Positions 53,665-63,744 of a DNA stretch of 64,000 bases are shown here, piece by piece (position 1 is the first letter of the stretch; every line of letters starts with the position of its first letter). The notes below the pieces were generated by a model. The model was not told where the DNA came from. It made no database searches and saw only the letters and a list, made by a program, of their open reading frames with translations. This DNA is from Arenicella chitinivorans (GTDB lineage: Bacteria > Pseudomonadota > Gammaproteobacteria > Arenicellales > Arenicellaceae): positions 62,001 through 126,000 of the forward strand of contig NZ_BMXA01000007.1 in NCBI RefSeq assembly GCF_014651515.1, in the 5' to 3' direction. Made by a program: the position numbers and the translations under genes.

Positions 53665-53774
53665 ATTTGTGCGTCTGAGCTTGGTTAGTCAGACTGGGTG
53701 GGGTTCCTTTCGGAGCAGCGCATTACAAAGGAATGCGCGTTTTGAGTCAAGTACTTTTTGCGATTTTATGCGGT

Positions 53775-54074
53775 TTAAAACTCGTCTACGATGGGATCGT
53801 TCGGGTTTTGCGGTGGCACGTAGTCAGCGGGCTTTTCTGCGCCTTCGCCGAACAGGAATTTTTCCATTTCGCTCACGATGAGTTCTTTGGCCTTGGGGTC
53901 CATGGGGTTTAGACGGTATTCGTTGATCAGCATGGTCTGGTGATTGACCCATTGGTCCCAGGCGGCTTGCGAGATATTTTCGAAAATGCGTTTACCCAGT
54001 TCGCCAGGCCAAGTTTGAAAGGCGAGGCCGGGGGCTTCTTTTTGCAGTTTTTGGCAGAACACGGTGCGTGACAC
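53775..54074 (-). CDS. yggX: YggX-type Fe(2+)-trafficking protein
   Basis: 99 residues. MSRTVFCQKLQKEAPGLAF, WDQWVNHQTMLINEYRLN and MEKFLFGEG are diagnostic of this small cytoplasmic protein. It is linked to iron handling and protection of iron-sulfur enzymes from oxidation. It follows mutY by 38 bases, a common pairing in gammaproteobacteria. Confidence 0.93.
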   Translation of the reverse strand: MSRTVFCQKLQKEAPGLAFQTWPGELGKRIFENISQAAWDQWVNHQTMLINEYRLNPMDPKAKELIVSEMEKFLFGEGAEKPADYVPPQNPNDPIVDEF

Positions 54075-54112
54075 GTTAGGCTCCTGATGCTGTGCGCGTG
54101 GCTTACAACGCG

Positions 54113-55135
54113 CTAATACGTTTCTAACAATTTCTTGACCGGCGCGGCGAGGCCGAGCGTTTGGTCTGAATGGGGTTTATACCATACCGCGCTCGAGTCG
54201 GCGACGTTCATTGCTGTTTGGTTGGGTAGGCACAGCACAGGTGTGATGTGCAAGGTAAAGTGGCTGAACACGTGTTTGAGTTCAGGCAGGGTTTGCAGCG
54301 CAGTGACCGAGAGGCCGTCGATTACGTAGTCATCTTCAACTGACTCTACTTGTGGCGGGCACCAGAGTCCGCCCCAGATGCCGCTGGGTGGATTCTGTGA
54401 CAACCAGAATGCATCGTCTGGGTTTTTGATCAACAGCATCACGGTTTGCTTGCTCGGCTTGGTTTGTTTTGGTTTGCCGTGCGGCAGTTCGGTGACTCGA
54501 TTGGTGTGTAATGCGGTGCAGTCCGAATTTAACGGGCAGTCTGGGCAGTTGGGCTTGCTGCGGGTGCAGAGGGTCGCGCCGAAATCCATAATGGCTTGCG
54601 TGTAGATGTGCACATCGTCCTGCGGTGTGTTGAGATCGGCCAGTTCCCAGAGTTTGTTCTCCACGGCTTTGACGCCGTACCAGCCTTCAATGGCGTAGAA
54701 CCGAGCGAGTACGCGTTTGACGTTGCCGTCCAGGATTGGAAAGCGCTGACGGGTCGAGAAGGCCAGAATTGCCCCAGCGGTGGAGCGGCCAATACCGGGC
54801 AAGTCGACCATCTCGTCGAAGGTGGTCGGAAAGTGCCCGTCGTACTTCTCGGCGACGATTTTGGCAGCCGCATGCAGGTTGCGTGCACGAGCGTAGTAGC
54901 CAAGGCCCGTCCATAAATGCAGGACTTCATCTTGCTCAGCGTGCGCCAGATCCGTCACGCGCAGGAAGCGATCCACAAAGCGTTCGAAATACGGTATTAC
55001 TGTACTGACCTGAGTTTGTTGCAACATGATCTCCGACAGCCAAATCCGATACGCATCGTGCGTGTTTTGCCAAGGCAAATGATGTCGGCCGTGATCGCGG
55101 TGCCAGTTGAGTAAGGTGTTGGTGATGGTCTGCAT
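54113..55135 (-). CDS. mutY: Adenine DNA glycosylase MutY
   Basis: 340 residues from ATG 55135 (start of [16 protein letters not shown]). [20 protein letters not shown] and QTQV carry the catalytic glutamate region, [17 protein letters not shown] is the helix-hairpin-helix with catalytic Asp downstream, and [17 protein letters not shown] binds the 4Fe-4S cluster. The C-terminal NUDT1-like domain starts near 225. It removes adenine opposite 8-oxoguanine. Confidence 0.95.
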   Translation of the reverse strand: MQTITNTLLNWHRDHGRHHLPWQNTHDAYRIWLSEIMLQQTQVSTVIPYFERFVDRFLRVTDLAHAEQDEVLHLWTGLGYYARARNLHAAAKIVAEKYDGHFPTTFDEMVDLPGIGRSTAGAILAFSTRQRFPILDGNVKRVLARFYAIEGWYGVKAVENKLWELADLNTPQDDVHIYTQAIMDFGATLCTRSKPNCPDCPLNSDCTALHTNRVTELPHGKPKQTKPSKQTVMLLIKNPDDAFWLSQNPPSGIWGGLWCPPQVESVEDDYVIDGLSVTALQTLPELKHVFSHFTLHITPVLCLPNQTAMNVADSSAVWYKPHSDQTLGLAAPVKKLLETY

Positions 55136-55290
55136 TGCGCGTGTCAGAAAAAGCCAGTGGGTTAAGCCCGTTAAGGGTAGCATTTTTCAGACCTTGATTA
55201 GATGAAGGTGGTGATTCGTTTCATGAAAATAGTGTGTGTAATTCTGATGCGCGGGCTTGTGCTTTGTGCGAGCTGGTTTAGACTCGCACT

Positions 55291-56403
55291 ATGCATAGGC
55301 CGCTCCCTTCAGTCTCGGTTTTAGCGCGCTTCACGTTAGACAGTGAGGCGCAAACCGCTGCGCGTGAACGCTTGCTCGCGGTGTCTGATTGGCAGGCGTG
55401 GATAAACCAGATTGAACTGCATGGTTTATCGGGGTTTGCCAACAAACACATTCAGGAATACGACCTGCCGGTTCCAGAGCAACTCAACGCGCCATTAAAA
55501 GCACTGAAAATGCGTCATCACAGCGCGGCCAAAGCGCGATATCACGCATTGCAACAGATTGATACCGTGTTTCAGGCGCAGGGTATTGATTACCTGGCTT
55601 TGAAGGGCGCTGCCTTGATGCCGCATTTATACGGTCAGGCGTATTTACGTCCGATGCGTGACATGGACCTCTTGTTGCGTCGGGCTGACCTGAGCCGGGC
55701 GGCGGACGCATTGCGCTCCATTGGATTTCATTTGCCGCACGCGCAGCCGTCCAAATTTATGCGCGATGTGCATCAACTCCCGAATGCCACCAAGACAATT
55801 GATGGGTTTGTTTGCAGTGTTGAACTGCACCTTGATGGTGTGTCACGCGATACCGCGGGGCACTGCTATTACCCAGAGTCGCGCGATCAGATTCAGGCTA
55901 TTAGCTGGCAAGCGCTAACGATGAACGCTTTGGATGACCTCACCATGCTGCATCAGGTGACATTGCATCTGGAGGGGCTGCATCCGGGCTCGGCATTGAA
56001 GTTGATTAATGTGATGGATGTGGTTGGGTTGGCGCAGCGCGTGTTGCAATCCGGGCAGTGGCAAGCACTCCAGCAACGCTATCCGCATGTGCTAAATACG
56101 CTGCGCTGTTTGCATCTATGGACGCCGCTGCCAAGTGATCTCCAAACAGCATTGTCACCCTTGCCAACGCGCGCCGTGTCGGATGTCGGGATTATCATGC
56201 AGCCGCTGGGGCAGATCCTAGGTAGTCAAAATTCCTGGCTAGCCAAGTCACGTGCTTTGTTCCGCCCGTCAGATTGGTGGCTGCATTTGCATTATCATGT
56301 GGACCCAATGCGCTCACTGTGGCGCGTTAAATGGTTGCGACATCCGGCAGCGGTTTTGCAATCATTGATGCGACGGGTTTTGTCCGCAATTCGCGGCGGT
56401 TAG
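55291..56403 (+). CDS. Nucleotidyltransferase-like protein (PF14907-like)
   Basis: 370 residues. LALKGAALMPHLYGQAYLRP then MRDMDLLLRRADLSRAADAL matches the nucleotidyltransferase-fold family NTP_transf_5, with the paired aspartates of RDMDLL. First of three genes with PqqD and an HPr-kinase-like protein. This trio is seen near peptide-modification and surface-polymer loci; the substrate here is unknown. Confidence 0.72.
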   Translation: MHRPLPSVSVLARFTLDSEAQTAARERLLAVSDWQAWINQIELHGLSGFANKHIQEYDLPVPEQLNAPLKALKMRHHSAAKARYHALQQIDTVFQAQGIDYLALKGAALMPHLYGQAYLRPMRDMDLLLRRADLSRAADALRSIGFHLPHAQPSKFMRDVHQLPNATKTIDGFVCSVELHLDGVSRDTAGHCYYPESRDQIQAISWQALTMNALDDLTMLHQVTLHLEGLHPGSALKLINVMDVVGLAQRVLQSGQWQALQQRYPHVLNTLRCLHLWTPLPSDLQTALSPLPTRAVSDVGIIMQPLGQILGSQNSWLAKSRALFRPSDWWLHLHYHVDPMRSLWRVKWLRHPAAVLQSLMRRVLSAIRGG

Positions 56404-56417
56404 CGTACAATAGGTTT

Positions 56418-56714
56418 ATGGACACAAGTAAGCGATATCAACAAGCGCCGGATTGTCTGTTGGAAGACATGGACGGTGATTTATTGTTGTATAACCCAGC
56501 TACGGCCACCACGCTGCAATTAAATGGGCCGTCTGCCATCATATGGCAGCTTCTCAACGAGCAACACAGCGTGGCTGAAATCATCGCGGCTTTACAAGAG
56601 GCGTACCCAGACCAAGCTGCGCAGATCGAAACCGATGTGTTGCAAGCGGTCAGTGATTTCGTGGCACAGTCTGTGATTGAAGTGGTGCCACCCGAGGCCG
56701 TCACCAGCGGGTAG
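56418..56714 (+). CDS. PqqD-family peptide-recognition protein
   Basis: 98 residues from ATG 56418. YNPATATTLQLNGPSAIIWQ then LLNEQHSVAEIIAAL has the winged-helix shape of PqqD, which binds leader peptides in RiPP pathways. No precursor or radical SAM gene is adjacent. Fourteen bases after the nucleotidyltransferase gene. Confidence 0.75.
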   Translation: MDTSKRYQQAPDCLLEDMDGDLLLYNPATATTLQLNGPSAIIWQLLNEQHSVAEIIAALQEAYPDQAAQIETDVLQAVSDFVAQSVIEVVPPEAVTSG

Positions 56715-56719
56715 TCAGC

Positions 56720-57565
56720 ATGCGACGATGGCTCATTGAATATGGCGGCGTCGAGCTGACGGTGTGTGCGAAAGGCGACGCAGCGGAAGGCTTAGTAGAG
56801 CTCGCGTTAGCGGCCATTCCAGCCGAACCAGTCGCCCGATCACATGGCACTAAAATCGTCGTTGGTTTTGATTCCGAGTCGTCAAACTGGACCTTGCTGG
56901 ATCACACCGCGCATGTCGAACGTAAACTTTCAGCGAGTGGTGATCTAATCTATCACTTGACCGACCGGATTGTGTTTCATGTTGCAGATAGAGCAAAGAA
57001 CGTACACTGTTTGCACGCGGCGGCGGTCGCGCATAATGGCCATGCTTTAATCGTCCCGGCCAGTAGTGGGGCCGGTAAAAGTTCGTTTACCACTTGGTTG
57101 GCCGCCAATGGCTATGATTACGTTACGGATGAACTTATTCTGATCGACGCTGAGAACAAACTACAAGGTATCGCACGCCCGATTCAGATCAAAGCGCATG
57201 GTTTAGAGGCGATTGATCATCTGATCGAGCAATCAGATTTGGTGCAACAAGGGCGTTTTGCCAACGCCGTACCGCCTGCCAGTCTTGGGGCTCGCTTTGA
57301 CGTCTCGGGGGAGCTGTCGGTGTCGATGTTCGTGTTTATCAAGTTTCAGAAAGGCGCGGACTTCGAGTTCGAGCGTCTGTCGAGCGGCGATGCCGGTATG
57401 CGGCTGATGGCAAACCACGTGAATGCCCGCAGTCTGGAAGGTCACGGATTCCGCGCCATGATGAAGTTGATCCGGGAGACACCGTGTTATGTGCTGAATT
57501 ACGGTGGGTTTGACACGCTGCCGGAAGGGTTTGCAGGGGAGCTTAAGGCGTTGCTGGCGAGTTGA
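56720..57565 (+). CDS. HPr-kinase-like P-loop protein
   Basis: 281 residues. The Walker A is PASSGAGKSSFT, preceded by CLHAAAVAHNGHAL and followed by YVTDELILIDAENK, as in HprK-like proteins of RiPP and polysaccharide loci. It lacks the full HprK N-terminus. It probably phosphorylates a peptide or sugar rather than HPr. Third gene of the trio. Confidence 0.75.
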   Translation: MRRWLIEYGGVELTVCAKGDAAEGLVELALAAIPAEPVARSHGTKIVVGFDSESSNWTLLDHTAHVERKLSASGDLIYHLTDRIVFHVADRAKNVHCLHAAAVAHNGHALIVPASSGAGKSSFTTWLAANGYDYVTDELILIDAENKLQGIARPIQIKAHGLEAIDHLIEQSDLVQQGRFANAVPPASLGARFDVSGELSVSMFVFIKFQKGADFEFERLSSGDAGMRLMANHVNARSLEGHGFRAMMKLIRETPCYVLNYGGFDTLPEGFAGELKALLAS

Positions 57566-58550
57566 GAATTCTAGATTCTTCGTCGCGTCGCTCCTCAGAA
57601 TGACGGAGTGAGGTATTGATGAAGGAGCTTCTTCGTCGCGCGGCGTCTCAGAATGACGCAGGTGGTGATTCCTCCTGTCAATTCATCGCCATTGCGAGGC
57701 GCTACATGACATTCTCATACGCAGATACTTCAACGGGTTGCAGCTCAGGATGACGAGAAACGCATGGTGCGTCTTCCACTCACTGACGTACCAAGAAGTC
57801 CTTCAATCCAGAATAGATTGCTTATGGTGCCCTCTGTCGCCAGCGCTGTGAAAGTCCAATCCAGAAAAGCTATCTGTTTTGTCCTTTATCGTCATTACTG
57901 GAAACTACATGACATTCTCATACGCAGATACTTCACCGGGTTGCAGCTCAGAATGACGGGAAACGCATGGTGCGTCTTCCACTGACGTACCAAGAAGTCC
58001 TTCAATCCAGATAAGTTGCCTGTTATGCCCTCTGTCGCCAGTGCAGTGAAAATCCAATCCAGAAAAGCTATCTGTTTTGCCCTTTATCGTCATTACTGGA
58101 AACTATATGACATTTTCATACGCAGATACGTCACCGGGTTGCAGCTCAGAATGACGGGAAACGCATGGTGCGCCTTCCACTGACGTACCAAGAAGTCCTT
58201 CAATCCAGAATAAATTGCCTATGGTGCCTTCTGTCGCCAGTGCAGTGAAAATCCAATCCAGAAAAGCTATCTGCTTTGTCCTTTATCGTCATTACTGGAA
58301 ACTACATGACATTCTCATACGCAGATACTTCACCGGGTTGCAGCTCAGAATGACGAGAAACGCATGGTGCGCCTTCCACTGACGTACCAAGAAGTGCTTC
58401 AATCCAGAATAAATTGCCTATTGTGCCCTCTGTCGCCAGCGCCGTGAAAATCCAATCCAGAAAAGTTATCTGTTTTGTCCTTAATCGTCATTGCGAGGAG
58501 CGGAGCGACGTGGCAATCTCCACACCTGATTGAAAGGCCCATTTTGAACC
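57566..58550. repeat. Noncoding region with a ~200-bp tandem repeat
   Basis: About four copies of a ~200-base unit start near 57702, 57905, 58103 and 58302 (periods 203, 198, 199). Each begins with CTACATGACATTCTCATACG and ends with a GTCATTACTGGAAA-type junction. Near 57570 and 57626 are two imperfect copies of the ATCCTTCG...CAGGATGA palindrome family, and at 58487-58519 one copy of the GTCATTGCGAGGAGCG family. No gene or spacers are seen; this is not a CRISPR array. Confidence 0.8.
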
Positions 58551-59240
58551 ATGAACGAACCAAGCAAACACCACCGACCGATCCGCAGTTTCGTAAAACG
58601 CGAAGGAAAATTGACCACTGGTCAGAAAAACGCCATTGAACAACTCTGGCCAACGCACGGTATTGAACTTAAAGCAGAGCCGCTTGAGCTGGCGGCAGAA
58701 TTTGGTCGAGACGCGCCGGTAGTACTCGAAATCGGGTTTGGTAATGGGCTGTCTTTAGCGGACATGGCTGAAGCCTACCCGGATCTAAACTTCTTCGGCG
58801 TTGAGGTGCATCGTCCGGGTGTTGGTAGTTTACTGGTGCAGGTGAAGCAACGTGGGCTGCAGAATGTGCGAGTGTCGCAGGACGACGCGGTACAGGTCCT
58901 CGAACAGCAGATTCCAGATGCGTCTTTGCATCGTGTGCAGATATTCTTCCCCGATCCATGGCACAAAAAGCGTCATCACAAGCGGCGGTTAATCCAGCCG
59001 GATTTCGTGACCATGTTGGTTAAGAAGCTGGCGCCGGGTGGTCATATTCACGTGGCAACCGACTGGGAGAATTACGCGGAGCATATCCTAGGGGTGTTGA
59101 GTCAGAATGCAGATCTATGCAATACCAGCAGCGATCCGTCTGGTTATGCGCCCAAGCCAGAATACCGGCCTGACACCAAATACGAAAAGCGTGGAATCCG
59201 TTTAGGTCACGGCGTTTGGGATCTGGTGTTCGAAAAATAA
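58551..59240 (+). CDS. trmB: tRNA (guanine-N7-)-methyltransferase TrmB
   Basis: 229 residues. The SAM-binding motif is VLEIGFGNGLSLADMA, followed by NFFGVEVHRPGVGSLL and the catalytic-region IFFPDPWHKKRHHKRRL, then DWENYAEHIL. It makes m7G46 in the tRNA variable loop, in the cytoplasm. Single gene starting 31 bases after a dispersed repeat. Confidence 0.95.
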   Translation: MNEPSKHHRPIRSFVKREGKLTTGQKNAIEQLWPTHGIELKAEPLELAAEFGRDAPVVLEIGFGNGLSLADMAEAYPDLNFFGVEVHRPGVGSLLVQVKQRGLQNVRVSQDDAVQVLEQQIPDASLHRVQIFFPDPWHKKRHHKRRLIQPDFVTMLVKKLAPGGHIHVATDWENYAEHILGVLSQNADLCNTSSDPSGYAPKPEYRPDTKYEKRGIRLGHGVWDLVFEK

Positions 59241-59241
59241 C

Positions 59242-59436
59242 TTACAACACCGACTCATCGTCAGTGAACGTGGCAACTCGGTGAAGCTTCTGTCCGTCGG
59301 ATTCGATTAAAAACTCGATCGGACGACAACACACGTAGCAATCTTCCACAGTTCGATGATTGCCTTGACTAAGGTCGACAAAGGCGGTGAACTCTTCACC
59401 GCAATAAGGGCAGTTGACTTGCGCTTCGTGATACAT
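59242..59436 (-). CDS. CPXCG-motif small zinc protein
   Basis: 64 residues from ATG 59436. CPYCGEEFTAFVD then EDCYVCCRPIEF is the pattern of the small cysteine-rich CPXCG family. Probably zinc-binding; role unknown. Its stop lies one base from the convergent trmB end. Confidence 0.75.
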   Translation of the reverse strand: MYHEAQVNCPYCGEEFTAFVDLSQGNHRTVEDCYVCCRPIEFLIESDGQKLHRVATFTDDESVL

Positions 59437-59497
59437 CCTTGAATAATACCAAGCCCGTGTTAACCGGCTGTCGTGACCGCGAAAATCCATTTTTGTT

Positions 59498-60580
59498 ATG
59501 AAAAATCAACCAGAATGGTGGGACCCGTATTCCTGCCAGCCGTATAAAATGCGCGATGAAGACAAACCGCGTTCAGGCATGGGCAATGTTTGGGAATACG
59601 CTAAGGTAGCCGGGTCGAATCTGATTGGTTTGCCAGCGATTGCCTATCAATATCTGAGCTTGAAGAAAAGACCTTCTGGGATTAGTTCAGATGAATTCGT
59701 GGGTCTGAGTATTGCGCCGCAGGTTGAGTACCAGTCTGCGATCATTGAAATGGTCGACGAGCTCGGTGTTAAGCAGTTATTGATGCGCATTCCGAGTTGG
59801 GATGTCGATGCACTGGATGACTATGTGCGGTTTTTGGAACTGTTCCCCAACAATGAGTTCGTCATCAATATTCTGCAAAGCCGAGACAGTGTGCAACATC
59901 TGACCGATTGGCAAAACCAGGTCGCAAAGATCATCCGCGCCACGCGTCATATCACCAACACCTACTGGATCGGTAACGCGGTTAATCGCACCAAATGGGG
60001 TTGCGTCCATTCTGGTCAGGCGCTAGATCTGCAAGTGGCGGTGGAGGAATTACGCAGCGAATTTAAAGATTTGAGGTTATTGGGTTCCTCAATTATCGAT
60101 TTTGAGCCGCTACTTAGCTGGCGAACCTTATGGAATTTTCGTAATTATCATATCGATGCCAACGCAGCACTGCTTTATGTGAACCGACGGCACTCTCCCT
60201 ATGGAACGCAATACGGCATCTTCGATCTTGAGAACAAGCTCCGTCTCGCTAAAGCGATGACACGCCTGTCGAATCGATGCGACGACGCGTTGTGGATCAC
60301 CGAGACAAACTGGCCGTTATTGAATACCAAACCTTACACACCGAACTCGGGCAATCCAACGCGCACGGTCGATGAAGAAACCCAGGCCAAGTACCTCAAA
60401 TGGTACTACCAGATCGCCTGGCAAACTGGTTGGGTAGAGCGTGTTTACTGGTGGCAATTAATCAATCCCGGCTACGGGTTAGTGGATCATCGGGAAGGCA
60501 GCTTGCGCAAGATGCCGTCGTATTATGCGATGAAGGAGATTATTGCTGGAGAGTTGAGTCAGGTTCCCGATCGGGATTGA
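59498..60580 (+). CDS. Glycoside-hydrolase-like TIM-barrel protein
   Basis: 360 residues, no signal peptide. ALWITETNWPLLNT carries a glutamate in the position of a retaining glycosidase nucleophile, with LLGSSIIDFEP and VERVYWWQLINPGYGLVDH as other barrel strands. Family not firmly placed. It may trim or modify a surface glycan. Starts seven bases after the divergent CPXCG frame region. Confidence 0.6.
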   Translation: MKNQPEWWDPYSCQPYKMRDEDKPRSGMGNVWEYAKVAGSNLIGLPAIAYQYLSLKKRPSGISSDEFVGLSIAPQVEYQSAIIEMVDELGVKQLLMRIPSWDVDALDDYVRFLELFPNNEFVINILQSRDSVQHLTDWQNQVAKIIRATRHITNTYWIGNAVNRTKWGCVHSGQALDLQVAVEELRSEFKDLRLLGSSIIDFEPLLSWRTLWNFRNYHIDANAALLYVNRRHSPYGTQYGIFDLENKLRLAKAMTRLSNRCDDALWITETNWPLLNTKPYTPNSGNPTRTVDEETQAKYLKWYYQIAWQTGWVERVYWWQLINPGYGLVDHREGSLRKMPSYYAMKEIIAGELSQVPDRD

Positions 60581-60849
60581 TGAGATCCTTCGCTGCGTTG
60601 CAGCTCAGGATGACGAGTAGTTGCAAAGGTTCAGGATGATGGGGCGTTGCAAGGGTTCAGGAAGGCGGGGGAATATTGCTGCTCGTACTACCAGTGAGAT
60701 TAATGGTGTGGTTTGATGGAGTTTGTCGGCACGAAAGCTGCTGTTAATATGAATTTGTGAGGCGCATTTTCTTTCGACGTCATTGCGAGGAGCGCAGCGA
60801 CGTGGCAATCTAAAAGCTTAAAAATGCCCATAAACCAAGGAGGAGTTTC
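60581..60849. repeat. Intergenic dispersed repeats
   Basis: Holds one ATCCTTCG...CAGGATGACG palindrome near 60585-60613 and one GTCATTGCGAGGAGCG...GTGGCAATCT element at 60779-60811. No other structure seen. Confidence 0.7.
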
Positions 60850-61149
60850 ATGGCAAAACAAGGATTCGTCTACATAACGAGCAATTCAACACGCACTGTG
60901 TTGTACGTAGGTGTTACATCAAACCTGGAGAGACGTGTGTACCAGCACAAACATAAGATAGTCCCAGGATTTACCGCCAAATATAACTGTACCGATCTAA
61001 TTTGGTGGGAATGCGCGGATTCAATTGTGGCGGCGATTCAAAGAGAAAAGCAGATCAAAGGCTGGAAGCGGAGTCGTAAGAATGCATTAGTGGTCGCGTT
61101 AAATCCGTTGAAAAAAGATTTGTCGAAGTCATTGTTTGGTTGGAAGTAG
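60850..61149 (+). CDS. GIY-YIG nuclease-domain protein
   Basis: 99 residues. FVYITSNSTRTVLYVGVTSN is the GIY-YIG motif, then LERRVYQHK and an EKQIKGW helix. These single-domain proteins are related to UvrC and homing nucleases; role unknown. GGAGG lies before the ATG. Flanked on both sides by dispersed repeats. Confidence 0.8.
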   Translation: MAKQGFVYITSNSTRTVLYVGVTSNLERRVYQHKHKIVPGFTAKYNCTDLIWWECADSIVAAIQREKQIKGWKRSRKNALVVALNPLKKDLSKSLFGWK

Positions 61150-61635
61150 AGTAGAGATCCTTCGTCGCTTTGCGACTCAGGATGACGGAAGTATTTTTTC
61201 GGGTCAAGCTGGCGCGGTGGTTGTGTAACAATTGGTCGCTCCAACCCCTGGTCATTGCGAGGAGCGTAGCGACGTGGCAATCTCTTTGGTTAGATCCTTC
61301 GCCGCGCTGCGGCTCAGGATGGCAGGGATCAGGACGATGGAGGGTTTTTACGCTACAGGGTGGCCGAGAATTATTGTGGTTCAAGCTAATGTGACGGCAT
61401 GTGTGATGAGAGCTTAGCCCAACCTCGCGTCATTGCGAGGAGCGTAGCGACGTGGCAATCTCTTTGGTTAGATCCTTCGCCGCGCTGCGGCTCAGGATGA
61501 CACAGTTTTTTTGCGGCTCAGGATGACAGGGGTTTTTGCGGATCAGGATGACACTGTTTTTTTGCGGCTTGGGATGGCGCGGGACTATAGCGGTTCAGGA
61601 CGGTAAGGGATTGGTTATACCAAGTTAGGGTGTCG
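61150..61635. repeat. Intergenic cluster of dispersed repeats
   Basis: 486 bases with two GTCATTGCGAGGAGCGTAGC elements (61251-61283, 61429-61461) and three or more ATCCTTCGCCGCGCTGCGGC palindromes (near 61155, 61290, 61468). A unit of about 60 bases containing both families is present twice (from 61251 and 61429). The end decays into short CAGGATGAC-like pieces. Confidence 0.75.
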
Positions 61636-62295
61636 CTACGCGGTCAAAGTCCGAACCCCATTACTGCCGCCGAGTAATAGCACGTCCGCGCCGCGCTGGG
61701 CGAACAGGCCATTAGTGACGACGCCGGCAATTTGGTTGATGGTGCGTTCCACTTCCGCTGGGTTGTCGATTTGCAGGTGGTGCACGTCGATGATTAGATT
61801 GCCGTTGTCGGTGACAACGCCCTCTCGTAGTACGGGATTGCCGCCGAGTTTAACCAGTTGTCTTGCCACGTAGGACTTTGCCATTGGAATGACTTCGACC
61901 GGCAGAGGAAAGGCCCCCAGTCGGTCTACTAATTTTGAATCATCGACGATGCAGATGAACTTCTCGCTGGCTGCGGCGACGATTTTTTCGCGGGTTAGGG
62001 CAGCGCCGCCACCTTTGATCAGGTCGAGGTGTTTGGTGGCTTCGTCCGCGCCGTCGACATAAATAGGTAGGTCGCCGACGTCGTTGAGTTCATAGACTTT
62101 GATTCCATGACTGCGTAAGCGTTCGGCGGACGCCTCGGAACTGGCGACGGTGCCCTCGATGTTGCGTTTGATTTTGGCCAGCTCATCGATAAACAGGTTG
62201 GCGGTTGAGCCGGTGCCGACGCCGACAACCCAATCCCATTCCAGGTAGGCGATGGCGGCTTCGGCGACGAGTTGTTTGGCTTGTTCGGGGCTCAT
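61636..62295 (-). CDS. rpiA: Ribose-5-phosphate isomerase A
   Basis: 219 residues, usual length. [34 protein letters not shown] then ALTREKI, and [11 protein letters not shown] are diagnostic. It interconverts ribose-5-phosphate and ribulose-5-phosphate in the pentose phosphate pathway. Cytoplasmic; first after folA in a minus-strand run. Confidence 0.95.
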   Translation of the reverse strand: MSPEQAKQLVAEAAIAYLEWDWVVGVGTGSTANLFIDELAKIKRNIEGTVASSEASAERLRSHGIKVYELNDVGDLPIYVDGADEATKHLDLIKGGGAALTREKIVAAASEKFICIVDDSKLVDRLGAFPLPVEVIPMAKSYVARQLVKLGGNPVLREGVVTDNGNLIIDVHHLQIDNPAEVERTINQIAGVVTNGLFAQRGADVLLLGGSNGVRTLTA

Positions 62296-62333
62296 GATCG
62301 ATTCTCTTTAGCAGGCAGTTGGACGACAGTTAA

Positions 62334-62816
62334 TCATACACGTTGATACGTGACGTAATCGAAAGCAGGTTCTTTGTCGATAATTTTCTCGCGCTGAACT
62401 TCAACGAAGTCGTTGCTGGAGAACAGTGGAAAATACGTGTCGGCGACCGGTGTGTCATACACTTCGGTAAGTTCCAGTTTGGTGGCGTAGGCTAGAAATA
62501 ATTTGTAAATTTGGCCGCCGCCAATCACGAAGGCACGACCGGTGTCGGCTTCGTTTGCGAGTTCAAGCGCGGCATGGATGGAATTGGCGACGGTCACGCC
62601 GTCTGCTTGCCACTCGCTGTTCTCGGTGAGCACAATATTGAGCCTGCCAGGAAGCGCGCGACCGATGGAATCGAAGGTCTTGCGCCCCATAATAATTGGG
62701 GAACCCATGGTCAGTTGCTTAAACCGAGGCAGGTCACCGGGCAGGTGCCAAAGCAGTTCGTTGTTGTGACCCATCTCGCCATTTTCGCCGATGGCTGCAA
62801 TTAGAATGATCTCCAT
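62334..62816 (-). CDS. folA: Dihydrofolate reductase
   Basis: 160 residues. ILIAAIGENGEMGHNNELLW, LPGDLPRFKQLT, PIIMGRKTFDSIGRALPGR and FVIGGGQIYKLFL are all standard. It regenerates tetrahydrofolate with NADPH. Its start overlaps the thyA stop by one base, so the two are co-translated; thyA makes the dihydrofolate that folA reduces. Confidence 0.96.
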   Translation of the reverse strand: MEIILIAAIGENGEMGHNNELLWHLPGDLPRFKQLTMGSPIIMGRKTFDSIGRALPGRLNIVLTENSEWQADGVTVANSIHAALELANEADTGRAFVIGGGQIYKLFLAYATKLELTEVYDTPVADTYFPLFSSNDFVEVQREKIIDKEPAFDYVTYQRV

Positions 62817-63724
62817 TACACGGCCACCGGTGCGCGAATTGCAGGGTCTGGATCATAGTCGCGGAGCTCGAAGTCATCGAATTGGAACGCGAACAAGTCA
62901 TCGACGTCTGGGTTTATGTGCATGTTTGGCAGCGCTTTTGGTGCGCGTTGAAGCTGCGTTTTGACCTGCTCTTGATGGTTGTTGTAAATGTGCACGTCGC
63001 CAAAGGTGTGCACGAACTCGCCGAGTCCGAGATTGCACACTTGTGCGACCATCATGGTCAACAGTGCGTAGCTGGCAATATTAAACGGCACACCAAGAAA
63101 TAAGTCGGCACTGCGTTGATACAGCTGGCAGCTGAGCTTGTTATCTGGCGATACGTAAAACTGAAATAAGGTATGACAGGGCGGCAAGCCGGCTTTGGCC
63201 ATTTCTTCGATTTCAGCTGGGTTCCAGGCAGACACGATTAAGCGGCGAGATGTTGGGTTGGTTTTGATTTCATTCACCACCCAGTCGAGCTGATCGATGC
63301 CGGAGAAGTCACGCCATTGCTTGCCGTACACTGGCCCGAGTTCGCCCCATTGTTGGGCGAAGTCGTCATCTTGCTTGATACGCGTAATAAACTCTTCCAA
63401 CTGATATTGCCAATCACAGGAACCTTGTTTGACGTCTTGATCTCGCCCTTGCGCTTTCAAGTATCGTTGAAACGGCCATTCGTTCCAGATGCCAACGTTG
63501 TTGTCTACCAGGTATCTTATATTGGTGTCACCGCGCACAAACCAGAGCAGTTCATGGATGATGCCGCGCAGAAAAACTTTTTTGGTGGTCAACAGCGGGA
63601 AGCCATCGCTAAGATTGCAGCGTAACTGACGGCCAAACACGCTACGTGTGCCGGTACCGGTACGGTCGTCTTTACCAACACCGTTATCGAACACGTCTTG
63701 CAGAAGGTCGAGGTATGCTTGCAT
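62816..63724 (-). CDS. thyA: Thymidylate synthase
   Basis: 302 residues. [15 protein letters not shown], the catalytic cysteine in [13 protein letters not shown], and [18 protein letters not shown] are diagnostic. It is longer than the 264-residue E. coli form by an insertion near residues 85-125 ([17 protein letters not shown]), as in other long ThyA forms. It methylates dUMP to dTMP. Confidence 0.95.
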   Translation of the reverse strand: MQAYLDLLQDVFDNGVGKDDRTGTGTRSVFGRQLRCNLSDGFPLLTTKKVFLRGIIHELLWFVRGDTNIRYLVDNNVGIWNEWPFQRYLKAQGRDQDVKQGSCDWQYQLEEFITRIKQDDDFAQQWGELGPVYGKQWRDFSGIDQLDWVVNEIKTNPTSRRLIVSAWNPAEIEEMAKAGLPPCHTLFQFYVSPDNKLSCQLYQRSADLFLGVPFNIASYALLTMMVAQVCNLGLGEFVHTFGDVHIYNNHQEQVKTQLQRAPKALPNMHINPDVDDLFAFQFDDFELRDYDPDPAIRAPVAV

Positions 63725-63744
63725 GCCTGTTGCCTATCGGTTGA

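Noticed and set aside
57702-58490. Tandem repeat considered as a CRISPR array
   Set aside because: Units are about 200 bases with no short repeat/unique spacer alternation and no cas genes nearby.
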